Positions 36,759-45,428 are shown, numbered from the stretch's first letter. The stretch is 53,941 bases of DNA from an uncultured Holdemania sp. (GCA_904395815.1 CAJFOC010000019.1:1-53941), one strand, 5' to 3'. The notes: generated by a model not told the origin, from the letters alone. Program-made: numbers and translations.

Positions 36759-38200
36759 TCTTTTTGCGCTGCCGCTATCTGACGTCCGTTGAGCGACCAG
36801 GAGCGAATCTCAGTGATTTCCACATCGACAAGATCCCCGGGCCGGACATCCCCGGCAGTGAAATTGACCAGCTTGTTGGTTTCACTGTACCCGCTGAACA
36901 CCTGATCGTTCTTTTTGGACGGACCATCCACCAGCACACGGACCGTTTTGCCCAGATACGCCTCGTTGCGGGCATGGGCATAGAAAGCGATCTTGTCATT
37001 GAGCTGCTGCAGGCGGCGATTTTTCACATCGATCGGAACGTTGTCCGCCATGGCGGCGGCCGGCGTTCCCTGACGCGGTGAATAGATGAAGGTAAAGGCG
37101 CCGTCAAAACGGCATTCGTCAACCAGACTGAGCGTCATCGCAAACTGTTCTTCGGTTTCATTGGGAAAACCGACGATGATATCGGTCGTGACCGCGCAGT
37201 TGGGGATACGCTGACGGATCTTGTGAAACAGCGTCAGATATTCCTCACGCGTATAGCGCCGCCCCATCAGTTTCAGAATCTCGCTGCTGCCGGACTGCAC
37301 CGGCAGATGAATCGAAGGCATGATGTTATCGAAGGAAGCGATGGCCTCGATCATCTCATCGGTAAAATCCCACGGATGGCTGGTTGTGAAGCGGATGCGG
37401 TCGATGCCGGTTCTGGCGCTTTCCCGCAGCAGCTCGGCAAATCCGCTTCCGCCCCTGTCCTTGCCATAGGCGTTGACATTCTGTCCCAGCAAGGTCACCT
37501 CACGGTATCCCTGCGCTTTCAGCTCCCGGATTTCGGCAAGAATATCCGCCATATCGCGGGAACGTTCCCGACCGCGGGTATAAGGGACTATGCAATAAGT
37601 ACAGAACTTGTCACAGCCGTACATGATGTTCACCCACGCCTTGTGAGAGCCAAAACGCCGTACCGGCAGATTTTCAATGACTTCTCCTTCCCGGGAGAAG
37701 ATCTCAACCGTGCGCTCATGACTCATCGCCGCCTGCATCAGCAACTGCGGAAGACGGTGAATGTTGTGCGTGCCGAAGATCAGATCGACCTGCGGATATT
37801 TCTTCAGCATCAGCTCCACCATGTCCTCTTCCTGCGCCATGCAGCCGCAGACGGCGAAAATCAGATCCGGATTCTGCCGTTTCAGCCGCTTCAGCGCGCC
37901 CAGTTCGCCGATGACTTTATCTTCCGCATTTTTACGGATAGCGCATGTGTTCAGCAGGATCAGATCCGCTTCTTCTTCCTGATCGCAGGCGGTATATCCC
38001 ATGGCATCCAGAATGCCGGCTATCGTTTCTGAATCCCGTTCGTTAGCCTGACAGCCATACGTGTGGATCAGATATTTTCTCCCCGCTCCCAGCATTCTGG
38101 CCTGCTGGGGAATCGCAAACAGCGCCCGTTCAACGACAATTTCCCGGCGTGTTCGTTTCTGCGCCTCCTTCAGTGAAGGAAGCTTCCATTCCTGTTTCAT
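36755..38200 (-). CDS. miaB: tRNA-2-methylthio-N6-dimethylallyladenosine synthase
   Basis: Radical-SAM methylthiotransferase modifying i6A37. MTTase domain with Cys ligands C50 (YGCQANERD), C86 (LNTCAIRK) and C120 (CGCMAQEE); radical SAM CxxxCxxC as C196/C200/C203 (YGCDKFCTYCIVPYTRG); C-terminal TRAM domain (about 410-475). 481 residues, with an N-terminal extension typical of Firmicutes MiaB. Sits near ymdB/spoVS as in B. subtilis. Confidence 0.95.
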   Translation of the reverse strand: MKQEWKLPSLKEAQKRTRREIVVERALFAIPQQARMLGAGRKYLIHTYGCQANERDSETIAGILDAMGYTACDQEEEADLILLNTCAIRKNAEDKVIGELGALKRLKRQNPDLIFAVCGCMAQEEDMVELMLKKYPQVDLIFGTHNIHRLPQLLMQAAMSHERTVEIFSREGEVIENLPVRRFGSHKAWVNIMYGCDKFCTYCIVPYTRGRERSRDMADILAEIRELKAQGYREVTLLGQNVNAYGKDRGGSGFAELLRESARTGIDRIRFTTSHPWDFTDEMIEAIASFDNIMPSIHLPVQSGSSEILKLMGRRYTREEYLTLFHKIRQRIPNCAVTTDIIVGFPNETEEQFAMTLSLVDECRFDGAFTFIYSPRQGTPAAAMADNVPIDVKNRRLQQLNDKIAFYAHARNEAYLGKTVRVLVDGPSKKNDQVFSGYSETNKLVNFTAGDVRPGDLVDVEITEIRSWSLNGRQIAAAQKD

Positions 38201-38229
38201 TATACTCCCTCATTTCAAGTAACGTGGCT

Positions 38230-38238
38230 ATTATAACA
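38230..38238 (-). promoter_or_regulatory. Extended -10 promoter candidate for miaB
   Basis: Minus strand TGT-TATAAT about 30 bp before miaB; TTGCAT lies 18 bp upstream as a poor -35. Confidence 0.5.
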
Positions 38239-38287
38239 GGAAACGTCCGCTTCATGCAATGAATCCGTGAACCGATCGTCCTGCCGT

Positions 38288-38313
38288 AAAAAAAGAAGAC
38301 GACCCGCGTCTTC
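38288..38313 (-). terminator. Intrinsic terminator after the ferredoxin gene
   Basis: Minus strand GAAGACG-CGGGT-CGTCTTC followed by seven T. Confidence 0.85.
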
Positions 38314-38339
38314 CTTTTCATCGCTCATAGGCGAAGCTA

Positions 38340-38513
38340 TTACTGAGAAATTGCCGAAACCGGGCAGGTCGAGACGCAAGCGCCGCAGTCGATGCATGTT
38401 CCCTCATCAACGCCGGCTTTGCCGTCATCACCCAATGCAATTGCTCCTACCGGACAAACACCTGCACAGGCGCCGCATCCGATGCATGTATCTTTTTCTA
38501 CTTTTGCTGGCAT
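38340..38513 (-). CDS. 2[4Fe-4S] ferredoxin
   Basis: 57-residue clostridial-type ferredoxin, translated directly from the sequence: two CxxCxxCxxxCP cluster motifs, C10/C13/C16/C20 and C40/C43/C46/C50, each followed by (V)GAI or SAI. AAGGAGG lies 8 bp before the ATG, and the gene has its own promoter and terminator. It would carry low-potential electrons for pyruvate:ferredoxin oxidoreductase, hydrogenase or the Rnf complex encoded at the window edge (the link to Rnf is inference). Confidence 0.96.
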   Translation of the reverse strand: MPAKVEKDTCIGCGACAGVCPVGAIALGDDGKAGVDEGTCIDCGACVSTCPVSAISQ

Positions 38514-38539
38514 TTTGTCACATCCTCCTTCATGGGTTT

Positions 38540-38568
38540 ATTATATCATGCTTATTTTTTTTCAACAA
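38540..38568 (-). promoter_or_regulatory. Promoter for the ferredoxin gene
   Basis: Minus strand TTGTTG (38563-38568), 17 bp, perfect TATAAT (38540-38545) with extended TGA; it overlaps the spoVS stop. Confidence 0.6.
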
Positions 38569-38812
38569 TAAGTTTTATCGCAGTTCTTTGCTGGCCGTCG
38601 ATCATCAGTTCCATGAACGCGGGAATGCAGAACAGCTCGATTCCGATCGGCGCGACAAAGCCGCGGGCAATCGCAATGGCCTTGATCGCCTGATTCAAAG
38701 CGCCGGCGCCGATCGTATCCATTTCCACCTGGCGGTGTTCCTTCAGCAGGTTCGCCAGCGCTCCCGCCACGGAATTGGGATTTGACTTCGTTGATACTTT
38801 CAATATTTCCAT
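38552..38812 (-). CDS. spoVS: Stage V sporulation protein S family
   Basis: 86-residue SpoVS (MEILKVSTKSNPNSVAGALA, GAGALNQAIKAIAIARGFV). In B. subtilis SpoVS affects septation and spore coat; the family also occurs in non-sporulating bacteria, so presence does not prove sporulation. The start at 38812 is fixed by homology and by AAAGGGG 7 bp upstream; a longer in-frame reading is antisense-like. The ribosome-binding site is inside a hairpin (see 38818-38856). Confidence 0.95.
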   Translation of the reverse strand: MEILKVSTKSNPNSVAGALANLLKEHRQVEMDTIGAGALNQAIKAIAIARGFVAPIGIELFCIPAFMELMIDGQQRTAIKLIVEKK

Positions 38813-38817
38813 AAAAT

Positions 38818-38856
38818 ACCCCTTTCTTCTAACAGGATATGTGAGAAAAAAGGGGT
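38818..38856 (-). promoter_or_regulatory. Hairpin covering the spoVS ribosome-binding site
   Basis: Minus strand 5' arm ACCCCTTTTTTCT pairs over 13 bases (one G-U) with AGAAGAAAGGGGT, loop 13 nt. The 3' arm contains the Shine-Dalgarno AAAGGGG, followed by ATTTTATG with the start codon. Either a translation block or a weak terminator after ymdB. Confidence 0.6.
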
Positions 38857-38861
38857 TTATG

Positions 38862-39632
38862 TTATGGCCGGATCTGAATCCGTTCCACTTTGACCGCGCG
38901 GCCAGATATCGGGTCGATTTCCGCCCAGACTCCGCACAGCAAAGCCGGACCTTCCGCAACCGTATAACGTGTTTTCTGATGATGCAGCACCCGATTGATG
39001 ACCTCGTTTTTATCCCGGCCCAGAATGCTGTCAAAGGCGCCGCACATGCCGGCGTCGCTGATGTAGGCACAGCCGCGGATCAGCTGCTCATCCGCAGTCT
39101 GAACATGCGTATGCGTACCGGCAATCATCACGCAGCGATCGGCAAACACCTGAGCGAACGTCTGCTTCTCGCCAGTTGTTTCGCCATGAAAATCCACGAA
39201 CCACCAGTCCGCTTCTTCCTTTTGAAGCACCCGCTGCATGGCGCTGAACGGACTTTCCGTCACGTTATCCATAAACACTTCGCCGCAGACATTGACCATG
39301 CCGATCCGCCGGCGGCCCACCTGCGCGATTCTGACGCCGCATCCCAGCTCCGTCGGATCCAGATTCAGCGGCCGGATCAGCCGGTCCGCCTCATCAATAA
39401 ACAGGCGCAGCTCGCTTTTGGAAAACGTGTGGTTGCCCATGGTGATGTAATCCGCACCGAAATCCAGCAGCTGATGATAAATCCGGCGGGTGATTCCTTT
39501 GCCATGCGCGGCATTCTCACCATTCACAATCGTCAGATCCGGCTGTATCCGCTCTTTTAAAGCAGGCAGGTGCTGCTGCAGCACCTGCCTGCCCGGAAAA
39601 CCGACGACATCGCCGATAAAACAGATCCGCAT
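38862..39632 (-). CDS. ymdB: YmdB-family metallophosphodiesterase
   Basis: Calcineurin-like phosphoesterase; in B. subtilis hydrolyses 2',3'-cyclic nucleotides and affects biofilm versus motility. Metal motifs: GDVVGFPGR (D8), NGENAAHG (E39, N40), GNHTF (N67, H68), and AGTHTHVQTAD. 256 residues. Its ATG shares one base with the rny stop (TAATG), a conserved rny-ymdB-spoVS arrangement. Confidence 0.95.
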   Translation of the reverse strand: MRICFIGDVVGFPGRQVLQQHLPALKERIQPDLTIVNGENAAHGKGITRRIYHQLLDFGADYITMGNHTFSKSELRLFIDEADRLIRPLNLDPTELGCGVRIAQVGRRRIGMVNVCGEVFMDNVTESPFSAMQRVLQKEEADWWFVDFHGETTGEKQTFAQVFADRCVMIAGTHTHVQTADEQLIRGCAYISDAGMCGAFDSILGRDKNEVINRVLHHQKTRYTVAEGPALLCGVWAEIDPISGRAVKVERIQIRP

Positions 39633-41188
39633 TATTTGGCCAGTTCGCTGGCTCGCGTTTCGCGGATGACCGTCACCTTAATCTGGCCCGGATAGGTCAG
39701 TTCGGCTTCGATCTTATCCCGGATTTCACGCGCTACCCGATGACAGGCAACGTCATCGACTTTCTCAGGAACGACCATGACGCGGATTTCACGGCCTGCC
39801 TGAATCGCATAGGTTTTCTCAACCCCTTCAAAGCTGTTGGCAATGCTTTCCAGCTGTTCAAGACGGTTGATGTAGTTTTCAAAGCTCTCATACCGGGCAC
39901 CCGGCCGGGCAGCGCTCAGCGCATCCGCCGCAGCGACCAGATTGGAGATCAGTGTTGTCGGCTCCACATCGCCATGATGTGACTGAATCGCGTTGATGAC
40001 CACCGCGTTCTCGCCATGTTTCTTTGCGACTTTGGCGCCCAGTTCGACATGGCTGCCATCCATCTCGAAATCCAGCGCCTTGCCGATATCGTGAAGCAGA
40101 CCAGCCCGTTTGGCCAGCGCCTGATTCAATCCCAGCTCCGCCGCCATCATTCCGGCCAGATACGCTACCTCCATGCTGTGCTGCAGTACGTTCTGTCCAT
40201 AGCTGTAACGGAATTTCAGCCGTCCCAGAAGACGGACAAGTTCCTTGTCAATCCGTCCGATTCCCAGTTTAAAGACCGCTTCCTCACCGGTTTTGACAAT
40301 CGTATCGCTCAGCTCGTTCGTTACCTTGCGTACGACATCTTCAATTCTTCCCGGCTGAATCCGGCCATCCCGAATCAGGGTTTCCAGCGCCTGACGGGCA
40401 ATTTCACGCCGAATCGGATCAAAACAGGAAATCGTAATCGTTTCCGGTGTATCGTCGATGATCAGATCCACTCCGGTAGCCTGTTCGATCGCTTTGATAT
40501 TGCGGCCCTCCCGACCGATAATCCGTCCCTTCATCTCTTCTGAAGGAAGACCGACTACCGATACCGTCCGTTCAATGGTTTCTTCCTGAGCATAACGCTG
40601 AATTGCCAGCGCGATGATATTGCGGGCGGAGTCTGACGCCTTGGAACGGGCTTCTTCCTCCCTCTCCCGGATATAGACGCTGACCTCCTTGTCCATTTTC
40701 TTTTCTACCGCATCCATCAGTTCCTTCTTCGCCTCATCGGCGCTCATCGAAGCGATGCGCTCCAGTTCGACGATCTGGTTGTCAATTTTGGCCTGCAGCT
40801 GTGCTTCCATTTTATCCAGTACATTCAGTTTCTCTGTGATCTGGCTGTTTTTGTGTTCAATCTGTTTTTCTTTAGCCGTCAGTGTTTCATCACGAAAATT
40901 CAGGTTATCTTCCCGACGAGTCAGTTTGTTTTCTTTGTCCTGAATCTCCTGTTTCCTCTCCTTGACTTCCTTTTCGGCAGCCAGCTTCAGCTCATACGCC
41001 TGGGTACGACCGTCCAGCACCGCCTGTCTGGCTAAGTTTTCAGATTTAATTGCAGCTTCTTCCAAAAGCAGTTTGGCTTTCTGCTGATCACGATTTAAGC
41101 CTAACCGCGACGCAATTTTCATCACAATTACGCCGACAGCTATTCCGATAATACCAGATATCATGGACCAAACAAGAGTATTATTCAT
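39632..41188 (-). CDS. rny: Ribonuclease Y
   Basis: Membrane-anchored endoribonuclease starting bulk mRNA decay. N-terminal helix (about 5-25), long coiled coil (30-200, Glu/Lys/Gln-rich), KH domain ([19 protein letters not shown], near 215-235), and HD domain with [10 protein letters not shown]. 518 residues, normal. It is close to the RNase J2-like gene, so two degradosome components are encoded within 6 kb. Confidence 0.96.
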   Translation of the reverse strand: MNNTLVWSMISGIIGIAVGVIVMKIASRLGLNRDQQKAKLLLEEAAIKSENLARQAVLDGRTQAYELKLAAEKEVKERKQEIQDKENKLTRREDNLNFRDETLTAKEKQIEHKNSQITEKLNVLDKMEAQLQAKIDNQIVELERIASMSADEAKKELMDAVEKKMDKEVSVYIREREEEARSKASDSARNIIALAIQRYAQEETIERTVSVVGLPSEEMKGRIIGREGRNIKAIEQATGVDLIIDDTPETITISCFDPIRREIARQALETLIRDGRIQPGRIEDVVRKVTNELSDTIVKTGEEAVFKLGIGRIDKELVRLLGRLKFRYSYGQNVLQHSMEVAYLAGMMAAELGLNQALAKRAGLLHDIGKALDFEMDGSHVELGAKVAKKHGENAVVINAIQSHHGDVEPTTLISNLVAAADALSAARPGARYESFENYINRLEQLESIANSFEGVEKTYAIQAGREIRVMVVPEKVDDVACHRVAREIRDKIEAELTYPGQIKVTVIRETRASELAK

Positions 41189-41236
41189 ATCTTATTTCCT
41201 CCATAACCTTATCTGTAGAGCGTTAACTCCTTTATA

Positions 41237-41265
41237 ATCATACTTTAATTTAACCGTTTTCACAA
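41237..41265 (-). promoter_or_regulatory. Promoter for rny-ymdB-spoVS
   Basis: Minus strand TTGTGA (41260-41265), 17 bp, TATGAT (41237-41242), about 50 bp before rny. Confidence 0.6.
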
Positions 41266-41316
41266 TAACCTAGCCCGGAATTTCCGCAATTTCTTCCTTT
41301 TTAATCCTATACCAAT

Positions 41317-41339
41317 TAAAAAAGCAGGATTACTCCTGC
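41317..41339 (-). terminator. Intrinsic terminator at the recA 3' end
   Basis: Minus strand GCAGGA-GTAA-TCCTGC followed by six T; the recA stop TAA forms part of the loop. Confidence 0.85.
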
Positions 41340-42331
41340 CCTGAATGAAACAGCTTCTGTTTGATTTTTTCTGTAATTTCCGCATCAATTTCCGGATTGG
41401 CTTTCAGAAAAGCCCGCACGGCTTCACGTCCCTGGCCGATTTTCTCGCCGTTATAGGAATACCAGGCGCCGCTCTTATTGATGATCTCGTTAGCCTCGCC
41501 CAGAGTGACGACCTCGCCGATATGCGAAATGCCTTCGCCATACATGATCTCGATCGGCGCAACCTTAAATGGCGGCGCCACCTTGTTTTTGACAACCTTG
41601 ACGTTCACCTTGTTGCCGACGATTTCCGAACCGTTTTTGATGGCCTCGCTGCGCCGGACATCCAGCCGCACCGAAGAATAGAATTTCAGCGCCCGGCCTC
41701 CCGGGGTCGTTTCCGGATTGCCGAACATGATGCCGACTTTTTCACGCAGCTGGTTGATAAAGATCGCCGTACACTGGCTGCGGTTCATCACCCCCGCCAG
41801 CTTACGCATGGCTTTGGACATCAGCCGGGCCTGAAGACCAACGCTGGCATCTCCCATCTCGCCATCCAGTTCAGCCTGCGGCACCAGCGCCGCAACCGAG
41901 TCGATGACGATCAGATCAATCGCGCCGCTTTTGATCAGCAGTTCAGTGATCTCCAGCGCCTGTTCGCCGCTGTCCGGCTGAGAAAGAATCAGATCGTCGA
42001 TCATGATGCCCAGATTTTTCGCATACATCGGGTCAATGGCATTTTCCGCATCGATAAACGCAGCGCGGCCGCCCTTCTTCTGACACTCAGCGATGGCATG
42101 CAGCGCCAGCGTCGTCTTACCGGACGACTCCGGTCCGTAAATTTCAATGATGCGCCCCTTCGGATAACCGCCGATTCCCAACGCGTAATCAATGGCAATC
42201 GAACCGCTGCTGATCGCATCCACTTCCACGCTGGCGCGATCCCCCAGTTTCATGATTGATCCTTTTCCATACTGTTTTTCAATCTGTTTTAATGTGTCCT
42301 GCAGCAATGCATCCTTGTCTTTTTCCGCCAT
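41330..42331 (-). CDS. recA: Recombinase RecA
   Basis: Strand-exchange ATPase. Walker A GPESSGKT (66-73), Walker [11 protein letters not shown], loop L1/L2 region with [19 protein letters not shown]. 333 residues, slightly short at the acidic C-terminus (ends [10 protein letters not shown]). Position between cinA-type gene and rny matches B. subtilis. No LexA box was found in front of it. Confidence 0.97.
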   Translation of the reverse strand: MAEKDKDALLQDTLKQIEKQYGKGSIMKLGDRASVEVDAISSGSIAIDYALGIGGYPKGRIIEIYGPESSGKTTLALHAIAECQKKGGRAAFIDAENAIDPMYAKNLGIMIDDLILSQPDSGEQALEITELLIKSGAIDLIVIDSVAALVPQAELDGEMGDASVGLQARLMSKAMRKLAGVMNRSQCTAIFINQLREKVGIMFGNPETTPGGRALKFYSSVRLDVRRSEAIKNGSEIVGNKVNVKVVKNKVAPPFKVAPIEIMYGEGISHIGEVVTLGEANEIINKSGAWYSYNGEKIGQGREAVRAFLKANPEIDAEITEKIKQKLFHSGQE

Positions 42332-42366
42332 ATCCTCATTTTCCTCCGCTATTTCGCTCTATTGTG

Positions 42367-42372
42367 ATTATA
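42367..42372 (-). promoter_or_regulatory. Weak promoter candidate for recA
   Basis: Minus strand TATAAT overlapping the pncC stop, 36 bp before recA; the -35 (AAGGGA) is poor, so recA may mainly be read from upstream. Confidence 0.35.
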
Positions 42373-42880
42373 CGTCCTGAACGCTGTTTTCCCTTGCTTC
42401 CCGCTGAGCATTTTCGATCATCTGCAGGCACCGCTGCGCTGTCAGTTCCACGATCTCACGGCGCACAGCGTTACGGTCTCCGCTCAGCTGATCCGTCCAC
42501 GTCAGACACTGATCCGGCAAACGCACGGCCGTGCAGATCATCCCGGCCGGTTTTCCCTCCAGCACGGCAGGACCGGCATTGCCGGTAAAGGAAACGCAGA
42601 CATCGCACTGCATCACTGCCGCGCATCCCTCCGCCATCGCTCTGGCCGTTTGTTCGCTGACCACCCCATAACGGCGGATCAGCTGTTCATCGACGCCGGC
42701 CAGCGTCGTTTTCATCGCCGTCCAATAGGTGACAAGACCGCCTTTGAAAAACGCTGATACCCCTGGAATTTCCGTCATCGATGCGGCAAACAGCCCACCC
42801 GTGCAGCTCTCGCAGCTGCACAGCGTCCATCCCTGCTTCAGCAGCTGCTGCGCCAGCGGGATCAGACTATTTGCTTTCAA
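42368..42880 (-). CDS. pncC: Nicotinamide-nucleotide amidase, CinA C-terminal domain only
   Basis: 170-residue stand-alone CinA-C protein that deamidates NMN to nicotinate mononucleotide. Motifs SCESCTGGLFAASMTEIPGV (20-39), KGGLVTYWTAMKTTLAGV, YGVVSEQTARAMAEG and SFTGNAGP. Bacillus CinA has an extra N-terminal MoCF-like domain, absent here. Together with pncA-pncB it gives the window three NAD-salvage genes. It overlaps pgsA by 14 bp. Confidence 0.92.
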   Translation of the reverse strand: MKANSLIPLAQQLLKQGWTLCSCESCTGGLFAASMTEIPGVSAFFKGGLVTYWTAMKTTLAGVDEQLIRRYGVVSEQTARAMAEGCAAVMQCDVCVSFTGNAGPAVLEGKPAGMICTAVRLPDQCLTWTDQLSGDRNAVRREIVELTAQRCLQMIENAQREARENSVQDV

Positions 42881-43460
42881 AGATATAATCCTTCATCTGG
42901 TTGAAATAGGAAATCCCGCTGGCCAACGAGGTAAAAGCGGCAAACCACAGCAGAAAATCCGATACCGGCAGACGGACCAGCTCAAACGGCAGATTGTTGA
43001 GCAAAATGAAAATCACCGCCAGCATCTGCACCACTGTCTTCACTTTGCCAAGATAGCCGGCCGCCATGACCACGCCGTTGCTGGAAGCGATCATGCGGAT
43101 GCCGTCCACGATCGTATCCCGCGCCACCATGATCAGCACCGGCACCACCGGAATCACGCCCTGGGCCGCAAACAGAATGAACATCGTCGTGACCAGCAGT
43201 TTATCCGCGATCGGGTCGGCAAATTTGCCGAACGTCGTAACCAGATTGTTCTTGCGCGCCAGATATCCGTCAAGAAAGTCCGTAAAGCTGGCGACGCAGA
43301 ACAGCACCAGCATCACCACATTCACCGCCGACAGCGAGACAAATCCAAACTGCAGCGCCGGCACCTCGATGCCTACCTGCGCATAAGGGAAGATGCCGAT
43401 CAGAATGATCACCGGAATCAGCACGATCCGCATGACCGTCAGTCGATTGGGAAGATTCAT
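42867..43460 (-). CDS. pgsA: CDP-diacylglycerol-glycerol-3-phosphate phosphatidyltransferase
   Basis: Makes phosphatidylglycerol phosphate from CDP-DAG (product of CdsA). CDP-alcohol phosphatidyltransferase motif is complete: D61, D64, G65, R69, G78, D82 and D86 in TDFLDGYLARKN and GKFADPIADK. 197 residues, about six membrane helices. It starts 3 bp after rodZ, the ymfM-pgsA-cinA-recA order of B. subtilis. Confidence 0.95.
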   Translation of the reverse strand: MNLPNRLTVMRIVLIPVIILIGIFPYAQVGIEVPALQFGFVSLSAVNVVMLVLFCVASFTDFLDGYLARKNNLVTTFGKFADPIADKLLVTTMFILFAAQGVIPVVPVLIMVARDTIVDGIRMIASSNGVVMAAGYLGKVKTVVQMLAVIFILLNNLPFELVRLPVSDFLLWFAAFTSLASGISYFNQMKDYIFESK

Positions 43461-43463
43461 GGT

Positions 43464-44348
43464 TTAGTCTCCTTTCAGAACGAAGTTGATCCGCTGCCCT
43501 CTTGTCTGCGAGGCCACCGACGGATCCAGTTCTACCTGCTGTCCGTTCAGTTCAATCACGTTGTTCAGCACAATGCCGAAATGAATGGTCAGTTTCAGAT
43601 CGCTGACCGCGCTGCGGGTAATTTCAATGCTCTCATTGGCGTGATAGGTCGCGCTGGCCGGATTGTCCGTCGCGACATCGTTTTCATACACCCGAATCCA
43701 GGTATCCTGGCCAAAGGTCACCCGCAGCGTAATACTTTCCTGTTCTCTCCAGCCCCGGATCTCATAGGTGGATGGATCTCCCTGAACCATCGTGACCGTC
43801 AGCGGCGAACTTTCCTGCAGAATCTCCGGAGTCGGTTCCGCTTCCTCGCTTGGCTGCGGAGTCACGTCCGCTACCGGAAAGGAAGGCTCCGGTTCATTGT
43901 CGGAAGACAGCCACTGCGGTACCGCCCGAAACAGCACCACGCCCAGACAGACGACCATCACCGCAATCACCGCCAGCAATGAAATCAGCGAGTAATCGAT
44001 CTTCTTCTTTTCTTTTTTTATGGTCCCGGACGCCCGGCTGATCTTTTTTTCAATGCTGGACTGCATCTGTTCTCTTTCCTGAATCGCCTTGATTGAAAGC
44101 GTCTGTGTGAACTGTTCCAGATCCTGACTCAGCTGATCCCGCATCGGTTCAAAATCCAGATACAGCGCCTGACAGTAAAAACGAACGAAATAGCGAACAT
44201 AGGACAAATCGTCTTTAAAGAATTCCAGGTCGCCTTCCTCCAGCGCATTCAGCTGCGCCACGGAAATCCGCGTTTTATTGCTCATCTCTTCAAGGGTATA
44301 GCCAAGTTCTTCCCGGCGTTTTCGCAATGTAGCACCAATTTCTTTCAT
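43464..44348 (-). CDS. rodZ: RodZ-type cytoskeletal protein
   Basis: Links MreB to the wall synthesis machinery. Cytoplasmic helix-turn-helix (about 1-60; IGATLRKRREELGYTLEEMS), a charged linker, one membrane helix (about 120-142) and an external domain with the DUF4115-like beta fold. 294 residues. Start at 44348 with GAGG upstream; a GTG three codons earlier overlaps that site. In-family role inferred from domain order and pgsA neighbourhood. Confidence 0.92.
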   Translation of the reverse strand: MKEIGATLRKRREELGYTLEEMSNKTRISVAQLNALEEGDLEFFKDDLSYVRYFVRFYCQALYLDFEPMRDQLSQDLEQFTQTLSIKAIQEREQMQSSIEKKISRASGTIKKEKKKIDYSLISLLAVIAVMVVCLGVVLFRAVPQWLSSDNEPEPSFPVADVTPQPSEEAEPTPEILQESSPLTVTMVQGDPSTYEIRGWREQESITLRVTFGQDTWIRVYENDVATDNPASATYHANESIEITRSAVSDLKLTIHFGIVLNNVIELNGQQVELDPSVASQTRGQRINFVLKGD

Positions 44349-44378
44349 CAGCTGCACCTCTTTATTTTCATATCGGCA

Positions 44379-44407
44379 TAATTATATCAACAGTTTTTTC
44401 AATTGTA
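44379..44407 (-). promoter_or_regulatory. Promoter for rodZ-pgsA-pncC
   Basis: Minus strand TTTACA (44402-44407), 17 bp, TATAAT (44379-44384) with extended TGA; near-consensus, about 31 bp before rodZ. Confidence 0.75.
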
Positions 44408-44475
44408 AAACAGGAAGTGCCCCAAACCGGCAATCAAAAAAGATGAAAATTCGGCAGCGTCCGGCCTGCTCTGTC

Positions 44476-44504
44476 AATTTAACACAAAGTTGAATCATTT
44501 TCAA
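44476..44504 (-). promoter_or_regulatory. Orphan promoter between rnpB and rodZ
   Basis: Minus strand TTGAAA (44499-44504), 17 bp, TAAATT (44476-44481) with extended TGT, just after the rnpB terminator. It would add a roughly 120-nt leader to rodZ or drive a small RNA. Confidence 0.45.
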
Positions 44505-44523
44505 GTTATTTCTTTCATTTCAG

Positions 44524-44550
44524 AAAAAAAGAGCTGATCGCTCAGCTCCT
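44524..44550 (-). terminator. Intrinsic terminator after RNase P RNA
   Basis: Minus strand GAGCTGA-GCGA-TCAGCTC followed by seven T. Confidence 0.9.
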
Positions 44551-44557
44551 TTTTTGC

Positions 44558-44929
44558 CTTCTATCCTGTAAGCCATGTTCTGTTCCCTGCCCCAGGGCTG
44601 GGTGGCAACCATTTATCTACATCCTGGCGGATGTCCTTCGGCGCTTTCATTTCAGCGCACAAAGATTCCCCTACCAAATTTGGGTTTCTCGCTTGCGGGG
44701 TTTATCGCGTTCCACTCCGCAGGTTTCCCCGCGGACTCCGTCACTGTGACACTTTTAAAGATCTCGTCCATCACTTCCCTGCAGGAAGCCTTAGGATTCG
44801 ATCAGCCGTCAGCTGGCAAACTGCCCGGTCTTATGAATTGGACCGGCACAAACACTACAGTCATCGCAGACTGTGCGAGCATGGACTTTCCTCTGATTTT
44901 GGTTAAACCAGCGATTGCCCGGATAGAAA
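44558..44929 (-). ncRNA. rnpB: RNase P RNA, class B
   Basis: Catalytic RNA of RNase P, maturing tRNA 5' ends. On the minus strand: GAGGAAAGTCCATGCTC (5' conserved core), GAGAAACCCAAATTTGGTA followed by GGGGAA (the class B P15 loop that binds tRNA CCA), and AACATGGCTTACAG near the 3' end. The ends TTCTATCC and GGATAGAA pair as P1, giving about 372 nt. Class B is the type of Bacilli and relatives, not Clostridia. It lies directly downstream of gpsB, as in B. subtilis. Confidence 0.95.
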
Positions 44930-44930
44930 T

Positions 44931-45260
44931 TCAGTCGTTCTGTCTGTTTTTATAGACTTCCTGTTCGAGACGGGAAAGCCGCTTCAGAATATCCACCTGA
45001 CTGAAGGACGCCGGTTCCGCGTCTTCCATCGCTTTCTGCCGGCTCTGCAGTTCGATGATTTTGGCTTTCAGCGAGGCGTTGCTGCGCTCCGAAGCCATCA
45101 GCTTCTCACCCAGCTCCCCGATCTTACGCTCATATGTCTGATAATCCTGAATGACCAGATCCAGAAAATCGTCCACTTCCGCCGGAGAATACCCTTTGAA
45201 ATCGACGTGGAATTCCTTGTCCAGAATGGTCTGCGGTTCCAGATTGAGTTTGTTTTCCAT
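44931..45260 (-). CDS. gpsB: Cell cycle protein GpsB
   Basis: DivIVA-like adaptor bringing class A PBPs to and from the septum. N-terminal membrane-binding domain (LDKEFHVDFKGYSPAEVDDFLDLVIQDY contains the FKGY..EVD..LD signature; about 15-45), coiled coil, and the C-terminal VDILKRLSRLEQEVYKN trimerisation helix. 109 residues from 45260, GGAAGG 8 bp upstream. Its PBP partner PonA is encoded 840 bp away on the other strand. Confidence 0.94.
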   Translation of the reverse strand: MENKLNLEPQTILDKEFHVDFKGYSPAEVDDFLDLVIQDYQTYERKIGELGEKLMASERSNASLKAKIIELQSRQKAMEDAEPASFSQVDILKRLSRLEQEVYKNRQND

Positions 45261-45408
45261 CTCCAACACCTTCCGTCTTTCTTATTTTCGCAGAACAGCG
45301 CCGAAAAAGCAAGTGTTCCGTAAAAACCGTTTTTCCCGCTGCCGTCTGCTTTCTGCCGGCGGATCAACGGCGTTGCCGCCCTGCTCTGCAGCCGAAACCG
45401 CCCGCGCA

Positions 45409-45428
45409 GTCATTGTGCGGTCATTGTG
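45409..45428. repeat. Tandem GTCATTGTG repeat between gpsB and recU
   Basis: GTCATTGTG occurs twice, 11 bp apart (45409-45417 and 45420-45428), in the 252-bp divergent gap. One helical turn spacing suggests a protein site, but chance is possible. The remaining gap shows only GC-rich sequence. Confidence 0.35.

Noticed and set aside
42379-42390. LexA-like site (GAAC....) before recA
   Set aside because: Only the left half GAAC is present; the right half is TTTT, not GTTC, so it does not meet the Firmicutes SOS box.
44575-44955. 126-codon plus-strand frame over the RNase P RNA
   Set aside because: The sequence is the complement of a conserved catalytic RNA; this type of spurious ORF is common over rnpB.
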